64,000 nt of DNA from NCBI GenBank assembly GCA_963969395.1, contig OZ017804.1, positions 7,254,001-7,318,000 on the forward strand. Direction: 5' to 3'. Origin of the DNA: Pseudoscleropodium purum (lineage: Eukaryota > Streptophyta > Bryopsida > Hypnales > Brachytheciaceae). The position numbers were made by a program, and so were the translations under genes. Each line of letters begins with the position of its first letter. The stretch's first letter is position 1. Shown in pieces: positions 1 through 12,900 of this stretch. Below the pieces are notes generated by a model that saw only the letters and a program-made list of their open reading frames with translations, ran no database searches and was not told the origin of the DNA.

Positions 1-2505
1 TGAGTGGCGTGATGAAGGTATTTGCATCCGAGAGTTTGGATGAAACTTCAAATATTCATCCAATTGAATGAAATTTCATCCTGTAAAGAATATTTTGTTA
101 TTATAATATACATATATTTTTTTCATTTTTCCCTAAGAATAACACAACCCAACAAAAGACTGTCACAAATAGAGAGAAGAACTCCAACCGTATATTAACT
201 CCTAAATGTCCAAGTACTGCTTTGAGCTTCTTGGAATTTGCTCTAAATTGAACAAAATGCCAACATTTCAATAAGTTGTATCAAATTTTTTTGAATTGTA
301 ACCATACAAATTCAAACTAGATATATTAGAGACCTCATTAGAAAAAAAAATACAGCAATATCATTTATGGAGTGAAAGATTATAATGTTTGACTATGAGG
401 GTGTTAAAATTGCGAAAGTGATGTGAAGTCTTTCAATCTTCTTTTCACAAGTCAAATCTAAAAGATTGGTGACCAAAAAAATATGAGGTTAAAGGGCCTA
501 ACATATATAACCCCAATCAATTTATGGCTTCTTAAAATCTATTCTATAATTTTTTCTCCAAGATCTAGTGTATTTGAGGCTCATTTCCAAGAGCTCTCAA
601 CACTACAGGAAATCAAGATTGCAATGGATACCCTTGCACAAAATCTTGAATAGAAAAATCACTATCATTTATTTTCAAGGCCAGATTTCTGATGAGAAAA
701 CTAGATTTCAAGAAGAACTTTCCAAAAATATAAACTACTAAAAATAGCAAATTATTTAGGTTTTATTTAACTTCAAAGTTTTGCAAACACTGAATTTTGG
801 TGCCTTAAGCATTCAGGGGTTAACTCCTAAACAACATTTGCTTGCCTAGAGGGCATTCTAAAGGAGAATAAAAAAATCTCCTTGAAGCATGGGCTTTAAG
901 ATGGACCATCACATTTCCATTTGGTGCCTAATTTTGTCATCCTGTCTTTTATCTCAACACTATCTAGTACATCATCCAAATCCATCAATTTTTTTAAAAA
1001 CCACTAGAGTGATAGTGTGATTTAATTAGGACAATGGTAAAAATATTTTACATTAATTTGTAAAAGGGTGGTAACAGAGATGTGGAATGCATTTTGGAAA
1101 TTGAATCATTTTAGCCTCCTTTTAGCTTGGGGACAATGCATGGCATTTTGAAGGCGTCCAAAAATGTCATTGGATACATGGGAGGGTAGTTATAGATTGT
1201 TTATAGAATATTCATATCTCCAATCTATGAATGGTTTTGTAATATCATAGAATATCACTTTAGAAATTCACATAATTTTTAATTTTTAATAGGAAAATTA
1301 TATTTGGGTTTGATTAATGAATCAAGTGCACACCTTTGAAAAATATGTGCCCTTTTTAAAATTGACCCTAAAATATTTGGATTTCTAGTTTACATGATGA
1401 AAGGCTTGTCCATCTTATTAATTGCTTGCTTAAAGTTAATGTGTAGAATTTAAAGCATACAATAGGGAATAGTGCTTTGACTTTGTAGACTAAATGTAGT
1501 ACATGGCAAGCCATATTCACTATTGAAGTAAATGGCTAGTAGGTTGAAACATTAAAAAAAAAAAAAACACTTTTCGGCAATGATTCTCTCAAAACCAAGC
1601 CAAAGGGGCCTAGCTTGTCATTTAAGAATTAAAGTAATTGTTGTATTTAAAGAAGTTGTTCATCAATTGAACAATTATATAATGGCCAACAATAGGAATA
1701 TTGATGACATGACTTCTTTGAATTGGCTTTAAGCAACCATTTTGAAAATTGTGATTATGGTTCTTTGTGAGATGCATAGACATGATAGAATTGTTGATGA
1801 AGAACACAATGTAACTACAATTTTTTTGTCTAAATTAAAATGATTGATTGCCAAGTATTTGAATTCCTACTATTGACCAATTATAAACAATAATGACCAT
1901 GTGGTGAACCAATATGTTTTGTAATTGAGCTAGTACTTCTTTCATTTCTCTCCAATTGTCAAACAACTCATTTATTGGCCATATTGGTTCACAACTTGGC
2001 TATGACCTACTGTAGTTAATGACATAAAACAATATAGAAACTAAGAATTGAAAAACTAAGAATAGTAAGACTAAGAATTGAAAAAGTTAAATTCAATTGA
2101 TTATTGTAAATATGAAAAACATAATTCAAATGAAATTATATTTTATTTCACTTGAATTGATGAAGAACATTACATGTGTTTGTAAAAAAACCAATTTGAA
2201 TTTTTTTTTAAAGAATTTGCAAATGACCCATAGATTCAAATTGGCTCATAAAAATGTGAAGCCAAAAGTGGACATCTTAGTCCTTTTCCCAAGTACTTCA
2301 CCAGTAGTTACTTCATAAACAACATGAGACCTAAACTAGGTACATTTTAAATATTGGAGCTAATAATTAAAAAAATATTCAAGTTACAATGACAATGACA
2401 ATGACAATGAGGATGAGGTAAAAGAGACTAACATCCCCAACCATTTCCATTAGCACCCCCCTTGCATTCACTAAATGTTAGAAATATTTAGGACAATTGA
2501 TGTAG
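1..2505. other. AT-rich intergenic DNA, no gene seen
   Basis: No open frame here looks like a conserved protein; the short frames lack domains and codon structure. A CACTACAGGAAA string at 601 resembles the outer end of a CACTA transposon but no matching right end was found. Four perfect copies of the 6-mer CAATGA lie at 2387-2410. Confidence 0.6.
2387..2410. repeat. (CAATGA)4 microsatellite
   Basis: Four perfect head-to-tail copies of CAATGA, followed by degenerate GGATGA units. It lies just left of the 0.72-kb TIR element. Confidence 0.85.
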
Positions 2506-3228
2506 GGGTTGTTGCAAGAAACACTTGTCCTATTTTTGGTCCCTTTGGTCTTTGACAAGTATTTTTTGGCTCATAAATTTTGCATCACATGTTCATTTTC
2601 TGTAAAATTTAAAATACAAGTATATGTAGTAGTTTACAATATTCAATAATTTTTTCCAATTTTTCAAAATTAACTTACTATTTTTAAACTTCCCCCCATT
2701 GGATGTATACCTTGACCATTTTAGACATTTTTAGTACTATTTCCAACCCAAAAATATGAATTTGAAAGTGAAAATTGGGATACAAAGAGATAAACTAAAG
2801 TTACACAAATCTTTGAGAGATTTTCTAAAAAATAGAAAATTTTCCACCTTCCATATGTGCTCGAAGTGCACTACCTAGGTACACATGTAGAGAATTCAAT
2901 TTTTATTTGCCAAAGATGAAAAATGGTTTAAGAGAAGTATCTTCTAGAAAGGAAAAAGAAATTTATTTTAAGAAAAAATTTGAGTTTTTAAAATATTTTC
3001 TAAAAATCAAATTCAAAAGTTTCTATTTTCTTTCATTTTCATCTCTCTTTTGTTGTGCATAACTTTTAAAGATAAATTTTTTTAGGCTTGAATTTTTACA
3101 CATGTACTATTTTGAATGCTTACAAATTATCCATATTTTATTTTTTTAAATTTTATTCCAAAAGTCATAGTAATCCAGTACTAAAAGTGTTTTGAGACAA
3201 AAACGGTAGGTGTTTCTTGCAACTACCC
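2506..3228 (+). mobile_element. Non-autonomous TIR DNA transposon, copy 1
   Basis: The element opens with GTTGCAAGAAACACTTGTCC and closes with the inverted counterpart GGTGTTTCTTGCAAC. A second copy at 58810-59539, in the same orientation, shares both ends and long interior stretches, for example the ACTATTTTTAAA block near 2680 and the CAAATTATCCATATTTTA block near 3124. No transposase frame is present, so it would need help in trans. No clear target-site duplication was found, so the superfamily is unassigned. Confidence 0.75.
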
Positions 3229-5215
3229 AAAGATACTAAAAAGTGGGCCTCCCTTCCAAGGTAGTTGATTAGACTAATTAAAAAAATATTGTGACTGTTG
3301 ATGGCACCATTTTTAGAAGCAACCACGGCCGTTGAGGACATTAGGGTTTAGTGCTCTAGAAGTTGGCATTCTAAGAATTGTGTTGTTTCATTATGGCTTC
3401 AAAGTATCATTATGATTAATATCCAAAAGATGTATGACATCTTTTGAGAACCTAGTGATAAATTTACTATAAGAACCCCGTATATTTTATGATAGATTTT
3501 TCTAGACATCCACTTGTTTTCATGTTAACACTACCAAAAAATGGATAGAAACGCAACTGTAGAAGAGTCATTAGCTATCTCAAACGACTACAAAATGACT
3601 TTTGCTCTCTAATTGCACCAATGCCAGAGGATTTCAATCGTCATAGTCAACTAGTAGTCACGTTTGCGACTAGGGGATGACGACGAGACGACAAGGACAC
3701 TTTATCTCCGACTTTACATCTAGAACGTCAATGTCCTCTTGACATGGACCCAACTTCTGTCATTCTAGATGGTACAATCATTTTCTAGTCAATTCTATGA
3801 CTTCTTTGTGACTTTTGCTAACTTATATATGACTGATAAATGATTGGTAGCCGAAACGCATGGCAAGTTAGGAAATAATTCTTTTTGAATAAATTAAAAA
3901 AAAAATTGATATAGTCTAAGTTGCTATGGTTCCAGAACCTTTTGAATGACTACATAATGACTATTGTATCACTTAAAGATGACTTATTTGTGACTTGACT
4001 ATAATGTGCCATCTGGAATAGACTTGGATAATTTTTAAGGTGCTTTGAGGCATTACCTTCTCCAATTTTTCTTGTAGCTTTTTCAGGGTGGATTATACAA
4101 CAAAAGTGTATTAAAAAAGGATTAGCTGAACATGACCTACATAAATAATTCTTTGCAAGAAGCATTTACAAAGTTGTCTAAATTATTTGGCATTCTAGCT
4201 TTACAGGGATTCATCATATACGATGCATAGAATGTGGGATTTTACCCTCTCCTCACATTCAGAAAGGGTGATGCTTTGGAAGTCCCCACCCCTTTTGCAT
4301 ATGAAATAGTGTTCCATCCTCGATTCCGAATTTTTGATTTTTTTAAGCTCTTCTGAATATGTTTGCAATTGCTTCCAACAATTTTGACATTCTTCACAAT
4401 CACATTATAAGAAAGCACTACACATGAATCAATTTCCAATGTAAAGGGCTTCACAATGGCTAACACCCTCCAATAGTCCAATCACACTTTGCGTGCACTT
4501 CTATATATATGAACAATGTCCATTGTGGTCAAAAGTATCAGTTCAATTCCACATTCACTAAATTCCACTTGGAATTGATTCTAGCAGTTCTACAAATGGA
4601 GAAAGATGATTGTTGAATGACAATGATGTCACTAAAGAATGACTAACATGCATTGTATACAATCACAAACAAGTCATTTCTTGGTGACGACAAAGTCAAC
4701 TTATTCTACTAACCATTGAATGCAATGAATGATCTATGTATACATAGCTCGATAATTGAACAAGTGATAGCTATGGCTTCTACTTGATTGGACCTAGTAA
4801 AATGAAAATTATATTATAGTATTGCACTAAAATAACAACTCAAAAATGACTATGCCACGTCTTTTACACTACTAGATTCAAAAAATATGTTAAGAAAATG
4901 TCAAAAAAATCTTTTCCAATCTTTTTCTCAAATTTGTCCACAACCTCTAATTTGAGATTCAAAATCTGAAATGAGTTTTTGAGATAAAAGTAAGATTGAT
5001 TTCCCAATTTTTTTTAGTTCAAGGTTTATTGAAAAAAATAATTTACTATGCCTAAATGAAGTTTGAAATATTACTTGTAACTTGATTCCTACATTTTTCT
5101 TATCCCACATGGGTTGTCTTGCCTAATATCCTCCCACTTGTATAAAAGGCTTGTTATTTCTACTCCTTATACTCACATTAAGTGGCTTTAGAAGCCTTGT
5201 AATATTTTGCAAAAA

Positions 5216-5343
5216 ATTGTGTATTGTATATGGTGTATTTTGTATAGTGTATTGTATATGATGTATGGTATAAATTGTATATGGTGTAATGTATATAATG
5301 CATTTTTTATGATATGTAATGTATTGTGTATGATATATTGTTA
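5216..5343. repeat. TGTAT-rich low-complexity tract
   Basis: Degenerate repeats of TGTATATGGTGTA-like units fill this segment immediately before the ~80-bp tandem repeat. Confidence 0.7.
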
Positions 5344-5575
5344 TAACTTGAAAATGATAAGATATTGATTGTTGGTGTAGATGTCCACATTAGATTTTTC
5401 ATGGGGTGATCATAACTTCAAAATGACAAGAGAAAGACTAAAAAATGATTGTTGACGTAGATATCTACATTAGATTTTTCATGGGTCTATCATAACTTCA
5501 AAATGATAAGAGAATGACTAAAGAATGATTGTTGGCATGGATGTCTATGTTGGATTTTGAATGGATCTGCTGAAT
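5344..5575. repeat. Degenerate ~80-bp tandem repeat, about 2.7 copies
   Basis: Units begin near 5345, 5414 and 5494 with AACTTSAAAATGA. They continue through AATGATTGTTG, GTAGATGTCCACATTAG and TTTTTCATGGG. The first unit is shorter by about 11 bp and the last diverges after TTGGATTTTGAATGG. It is non-coding. Confidence 0.75.
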
Positions 5576-5806
5576 CTCTAGTTTCTTTAACTACTCTTCT
5601 TTATAGCCTCATGTAAAACTTGTTTCATCCAAACACTCATCCGAGACAACAATGGATGGTGATAATAAACTTGCACTCATTTATAAAAATGATTGGACAA
5701 CAATGATTGTAGGGGCTTGAGCCATACTGTAGTCAAGAGTGTCCGCAATGATCACGTAACAATCATTGTTTGCAGTCATTTATTCCCTCATTTTTTGCAA
5801 TGTAAG

Positions 5807-5850
5807 AACAATGTCAAATATAACATCTTGTTGTTATATTTGACATTGTT
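5807..5850. repeat. Perfect 18-bp inverted repeat with 8-nt loop
   Basis: AACAATGTCAAATATAAC at 5807-5824 is matched exactly by its reverse complement at 5833-5850, separated by ATCTTGTT. It would fold into a strong hairpin if transcribed. No gene flanks it. Confidence 0.9.
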
Positions 5851-8800
5851 ATTAACATTAAAACAAGTGAATGATCAAAAAAATTCGTCATAAAAAACAT
5901 GGGGTTCTTATATTGATTGCTTATTTATTAGAAAATTAAATTTAAAATCATGAGTGTGGTTTAAATATCATTCAACCATTGGTTGTAAAGTTTTTGCAAA
6001 AACTCTAAAAAAAAGGTATACATGTAATTTTTCTATTGGTTGTTAAAGTTTCACATCCCAAAATTTGAGCACATCTCCTGGGGAAATGAATTCATGAATT
6101 GTATTTGAAAACCCTCTCAATCCTACATTTGTATTTCATGTGGAATCTAGGGAATTTGTAGTTGATATGTGATATATTTGTATGAATTCATATGAATACG
6201 TATGTATAAAGTATGTATTTTGAATATTATAACCATATCCATATCCATTCTTTGTATTTTGAATTTTGAATTTGTATCCATATCCTTATATCTTATATCT
6301 GTATTTGTATGCCTGAGATCATATTTGATAGAAATGAACATTTTTTTCAAGAAATTAACAATATTTGGGAGGGTCCTTATTTCTTCCAATAAAGATCCAA
6401 TTGTATTGATTGAAGACCATTTGATTTCAAAAATAATATTAGATTCACAACTACCTCAATACTTTTATTTTTCCCCTTTTCCATCCAATGATGGCCGATG
6501 AGGGATTTTTCAAATTTTAGGTAGACTAGGGCAAGGGTGTTTGCATCTCTTAGGTAGATAGAGATAGTGGCAATCTAGGTGAGCTAGTTTTTTAGATATG
6601 AGATTCTCATCTTCGACTTTATTGAACTTCAAGTTAAGATATTTGAATGCATTTTGTTTTGGGGATGCTGTGGCATGTCAAGAGTGAAATTGGTGTGAAT
6701 TTTGTGTAAAAAATTGGATCATTTGGTATGCATTACATTATAGAGATTATCAGCTTACACATTAGAGATTCTTTTGATGGTACTCACTTGTAGTTTTTTC
6801 CTCTTGTGTGTTTCAATTAGATTTCAGGGTTGAAGCTACAAAGATTTTAGCATTGAAATATTCAAAGATTTTTGTAATGGAATGAAAATTTTGAATTTTT
6901 TCTTCTAGAAAACGTATTATACATGTACCTCTTTGAAATTTTGAATGTAAAAGCTTGCAACCAGTAGGAAAATGACACGCATACCCCTTGTGTTAATGAA
7001 GTCTGGTTAATACAAAAAACAACACTTTATCACAATGTGCTTGCAAGATGCAATAACTACCTATCCCACAAAAACATTCAAGTTACTATAGCATCAAGTT
7101 GAAGCATACTATGATTTAACTACTGTATCGTACATTGTAATGATTTGTTGTACATGATTTCTAAATCTATATAAGGGGTAGTCTAAAAAAGAGGGGAAGA
7201 AGTTACATGAGGAGCTTCCATTTTCCATTTGCAAATAAACAAAATAATGAACATCTCATTTTAGGTTGTGTATGTGTATAGTCAAGTGTTGTTTTTCAAG
7301 TAAGAGCTATTGTTGTACTATATCATGAATCCTAAACTTTGAAACTACTCTATATGCTAGTACAATTTGTAAGATTTTGGGACCCTAAACCACAACAATT
7401 TGTAAATGCATAAGTCAAACCTGGCCAATGTAATACTACTTGTGGGGTTTTCAATATCACCATTTTTTTCACCTATTGTATATGTATGATTTATTTGTGT
7501 AAATTGTTTGATATATGATGTCTATATGTGTTGTTTGTATTTAATAGTAATAAGAGTAAATATGTTCTATTGATCAACCCTAAAACTATATGTAACTTTT
7601 TGAATTACAATAGAGACATGTTTAAATGCCTCATAGTTTAATTTTAACTACCATAAGGTATAGGAAAATGGATAAAAAATAGAAGTAGAAAAAAATACAG
7701 GACCAAAAAATATTAGCTACATATCTCCCAAATAAAAAATTTCAATACACATACATATGAATTACAAGGTATAGTGAAATACCTAGGATCCTTTAGTAGA
7801 ATGAAGTATCAAAGGTAGAACTCACTTTTTATAAATACCCTACCTAATAGTTACCTACATTATCTAAAATATTTATAAAAATAGATGCAAAAATCTTTGG
7901 AATATATTTTTTTCAAAAATATTATTTTGTATAAAAAATTGTTATATTTTTATCAAATTATTATTAGTAAACATTGACTTTTGATTCTTTGAACCAATGG
8001 AATGAATCATGCATGCAACTACATGTTATAAATTGGCTAATAACAAGTATTAATAAATAAATGAAAAATAAATGAAAAAATTTAAATTTATTAATATTTA
8101 TTTCTAAAATAAAAAATAAAAAATAAAAATAATAAATAGAGCTTGCTAATATTCATATGACTATATACTACAAATCTATTAGGAAGAGGAAATTAATTCT
8201 TAAAAAATTCATAGGCCCTAGGATGTTGATTCATTACATATTTCATTTTCATTTGGCCTTTTAACATTTTGATTTGCATGTCATTATTTTTATAGCAAAA
8301 TTATTAAATTCATTTTAGATAGAAGAAGTAAGTTCTTTAAATGATGGGCCTCAATCTGCTAATCAACATTCAATATAAATACTAGTTAATGTCATGAATG
8401 TCTTGTTTTCATTTGTTTTCATAGCTTTTGAATTTTAAATTGTAGCACACCATTGCTTAGTCTCATTTTATGGGTAAAGATTATAAAATCCTACAAAGAA
8501 AAGTTTCAAATTGAATGAACATAAGAGTAGGGAGGATTTAGAGAGAGGGCTTGTAGGGAAGACTTCAAATGAACATCATTGAAGAAGCTAGTACTTTGGG
8601 TTAAACTTAGTAGGGGAGGACCTTCAAAGGAATCACAATTAAAGTTGAATTTGGACAAATTTGGGTGGGAGTGAATTTTGGTGGAGAGCAACTTTAGGTA
8701 GTGAAACTCTTACTACAAGGACAAAGTCTCTCTTCAAGAAAAGATCTACAAAGAATAGGTTGGAGAATCATGGTTACACAAATAATAATGATAGAGGTCA

Positions 8801-9400
8801 AGATAGAACACACATGCTACAAAAAACAAAGGGTACAAAACAACCACCAAACCATACAAGAATTAGCAAGCCCATAGGAATGCAAATTGGAATTCAAAGA
8901 AAGTCAGTTGGATATTCTATTTTGTAGTTCAAAAAGTGACTTGCTTCTCAAACTTCCTCACTTATAGCTTCTCTCAAAAGAAGGCCTCCTCCCCTTCAAT
9001 CCAAAGCTAGTAAATACTTCATAACTTTCTTAATAATCTAACTTTGAAACTTTTTGATTTCTTAATGAACAAAATTTGTCAACCCCTATCTACTAAATAC
9101 CAATACCCCTCCAAAAAACAAGGAATGTTGCAACAAGAATAAAGAATGTGATGATTCCAATAAAAGTGGTACCAATGGATGTAAATAAATAGAAAGAGCT
9201 ACCCTTGGTGCTTCCTTCAATACAAACTCTATGACATGGATTTATATCCAATTAGAATCAAGAAAATACTAACATACTATGAACATACTAAGAGCATAGA
9301 ATGACGTTCCTTAGATGTTCCCAACTTTGACATTGTTGCATGCAAGACCTGAATAGTTGATCTTACGTTGATCAGTAGCACTACCTATGAAGTTAAAAAT

Positions 9401-9994
9401 TCATTCACTAAGATAGGTCTTTAAATGGAGCAGGTTCTAAATACATCAAATACATCCCCTATTTAGGAACGTGTGACATGCTCCTTGAGATATCTATTAC
9501 AATCATTGATGAGTTAAGTAGGCATAAGTGGACCTCTTACCTTACCTGCGAGCCAAATGGACCAATATGGTACACTGCCAGATCCAATCAGAAAAGTGAA
9601 GATGTGTGTGAAAAACAAACTGGCACACATCTAAGCTTGAGCTTAGAAGGAAACAATTCAGTTTCAAGTAAGTTAGTGGCCTTCCACAAAGATTGCCCCA
9701 ACTTGCACTTTATTTTCAAGACTGCCACATGCACTACAGAGTGCATATCCTCCAAGAAGGCTCTCTTCAAGTCTGCCATGACTCGGCCTGCCAGGCGCTT
9801 CAGTTGATCAAGCAGTCGAACCAAAATTAGAAAAGGTGCTCGTAGCCTCACAATCCAGAGTGATTTTCGGTAGACTCGGATTTTCAGTATCAAAGAGCCC
9901 TGCCATGTGCAAAATTTATAAAAAGATACCTGTGACCACTCAAGAAAGACCTAGAAGAGAAACTTCTGCGTTGCAACTTGCAGCACTTACATGC
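9401..9994 (-). other. 3' flank / probable 3' UTR of fumarase
   Basis: This segment lies directly downstream of the fumarase stop on the minus strand and is less AT-rich than the DNA further left. Overlapping frames on both strands (about 100 aa) look like nothing recognisable and are probably chance frames in transcribed non-coding sequence. The true 3' end cannot be fixed. Confidence 0.4.
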
Positions 9995-12900
9995 CTACGA
10001 TGGTCCCAGCATTTTCTTTGGGTCAACCCATTCATCAAATTCCTCAGATGTGAGGTAGCCGAGAGTCATGGCAGCTTCCTGTATTACAAAAATAAACTTT
10101 CAATGAACATTGAGAAGTACGCAATATTACCTTGACTTGGACGCACATCCCTAAGCAAAATACGTTTCTAAAATAAATGTAAGAGGAATGTTTGTAAGAC
10201 CAAGCTAATCTCCGGATTATAGGACTGTTATGAGGAATATGTGGGTAAGAAATAGATTTTCTGAGTAAGGAAGATTTGCGGTTCTTCAAAACAAATATCA
10301 CTACATAGATAATAGCCAAGTGGAAATAGTATACTCTCACAATTGCAGAAGTAATGCAGAACACAAAGGGAAGTGCTTGCCTTAAGCGTGGTGCCTTCTT
10401 TGTGAGCTTTCTTGGCGCATGCTGCGGCCTTGTCATATCCGATTTTCTGCCAAAAGTTATAATATCAACGATGTTAAATACAGACCATATGTACACTGTT
10501 CAGAAAACCATCGTGCAACAGCATTCGGGACGAATAGAATTGAACAACTGAGCATATATACTGCAAAGTAAAGGTAAAAAATCTAAATTTTACTTACAGG
10601 GTTCAGCGCAGTCACGAGCATCAGCGACTGCAATTTCACATTACACAAACCGATAGAAATTGATCAGTGCCAAATTGATCTCAAGCAAAAGAAAAAATAT
10701 CAAGGTCAAACATGTCAAGGCCAAAAATATCAAGGTGCAACATCTGAGAATGACCAACCTAATTCATAAAAGCCAAAATATCAAGCAGCCGCTATCCCAA
10801 ATAGAACTGTCAATTGCCAAATGTCATTCTCCAACTGTTTTGGAAAATTCAAGAAGCCTATTCAACAACCTTAGAATGCGACTATTCCAATACACACAAT
10901 TCTACTAATCAAAAGAAAATTCATGCTACTAAAGCTTTCAAGACAGTTCTCATTTTCATTGGACACCAGAACTTTCTGTGTTCCAACCACTGTTTAGTTT
11001 TCTCCCTGGGGGTAGAGACAACAAAGGATTAAACGATTACAAGAGAACCAAAAGATGAAACTCAGTCGGAAAAGACATACCCTTCGCATCAAATCGTCAA
11101 TGTGGACACGATTAGCTTGAATGCCTACAACACAGTTCTTTCTGAAGGACTCTGCTGCGTCTCCAAGCAAAATCATTGACTGCCGAAGGAAACGTAGTAC
11201 TAAATCAGTGAAAGTTCTACACTTGTCAAGCAGTACAACTCGTGTGTACAAGTAGAGTAAAGTATGCCTATGGAAAATACAAGTACGAAAATATTGCTGC
11301 ACTAATCATCTGAATAATCCAGCATATATAAATACCTGAAGCAAAGCGTTAATCATGACTGGCTTGTATACATTAAGTTCAAAATGTCCATTAGAGCCTG
11401 CCACTGTGACGGTTGTGTGGTTACCCATCACCTGCAAAAAATCCCAAGTATAGGTAAAACAGCTACAATAACTATAGAGATGATCGAATACTAGACAGAA
11501 AGAGAGGAGTCAATTCTTCTAGTTTGACCAATTGCGTGAGTGCTCCGATCCTGGAGACGTACGCATTTATCCATTTGGCACCAAAGTTATTTCCAGTTAA
11601 TATAACAAACAAGTGACTAATTGCAAGTGTCTGTATCCCAAATAGAAGTGTACAATTTTCTTGTAAACCTTTATTAAGTTGAAAATGAATGCTATGGTTG
11701 CTCTAGAATAAAAAAAATGGATGTTAAAGAGAAAATAAATGTTACAACGCTCCTATCCCCAAAGCCACGTCACAACTCAACAAGACGAGAAATTCATTCA
11801 TCGGAATAATGGGTCACAGCATGCTGCTATTGCTTTTCACAGGTCTCATTTGTGTCCACCGGAACTTTCTACATTTTGAAACAATTGCTTAGTCTCTTCC
11901 CTTGGCGCAGAGGAATAAATACCTGACAGCAAACCATTGTCAGTGCTTCACACTGTGTGGGGTTGACCTTTCCCTGCAAAAACTCCAGAAAATCTTGTCA
12001 ATTCCAACTGAATAAACAAATTACTTCACCGGTAAAGGATAGGGAAGTTTGCCCAACTGTGAAAGACCAAAGATCGAAAGCATATACACAATGCGTAGTC
12101 GATAAAATAACCGATCATTAACAGAAAAAGAGACGGATCATTAACAGGGAAATAGGTCGGAAAAATAGGACAGTACAGGCATAATACTGCTGCCAGGCTC
12201 GTTTTCGGGAAGGATAAGCTCGTGCAGTCCACATCGAGGTCCACTGCAGAGCAGTAAGCAAGAATCTCATGTTAACATCTGATCTCAATATCTGAATCCA
12301 TGAGAGAAGCCGCCACATTAAAATAAGACCAGACGAGAGCTTCAAAATGGAGCGACTCAAAATGCAGCTAACAAAAAGATTACTTGTAACAACACGAGGC
12401 TGGCCAATATTACTGCACAGATCGTGAACTCGATCACTTTGGACAAGCCAATTGAGCATGCCAATACCTTCGAGAACTCTCTCTAGACATTACGAGCATA
12501 CCACTTAAGAAAAAATAGGAGACGTACATTGAACAGAGCTGCTATTAAGAACAGTCTCCACATCTTCCATCTTAATCGTATAGAAAGAACACAAACCTAA
12601 AGTTCTATCGACAGAGCTGAGTGAGATCATACCTTCCCAGCAAACGAATGTCATTGGCAATCTTCATGAGAGAAACAGCAACAGTGTTTAGTGCACCACT
12701 GCATTCGACAAGAGCGTCATGAGCTGCCTGCAAAGACGAGCACCACAAAGATGAAGCTGACACTTAACACAACACTGCTTCAAAAAACTGAGGCTTACGT
12801 TAAAAGTGAACACATCAGAGAAGTGCACGTACCAATGCCTCAAACTTGTTAGGTGCTGTTGTAAATGGCAATCCCGTCTCTTTTGACACTTGCGCTGCAA

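Larger units (their letters stand above)
3229..9400. other. AT-rich gene-poor region
   Basis: No convincing coding region. A CACTACCAAAAAA motif at 3529 resembles a CACTA-transposon terminus, and many ATGACTA/ATGACTT motifs follow up to about 5.5 kb, which could be subterminal repeats; no closing TAGTG end was identified. The stretch also holds the TGTAT-rich tract, the ~80-bp tandem repeat and the perfect hairpin listed separately. ATCC/ATATCC-rich low-complexity sequence lies at about 6170-6310, and a related reverse-complement tract lies at about 42000-42140. Confidence 0.5.

Noticed and set aside
1622..2318. Short frames in the AT-rich left end
   Set aside because: Asn/Lys/Ile-rich translations typical of random AT-rich DNA, with no homology recognised.
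10044..10496. 150-aa minus-strand frame
   Set aside because: Shadow frame running through fumarase exons 16-17 and their intron in the wrong phase.
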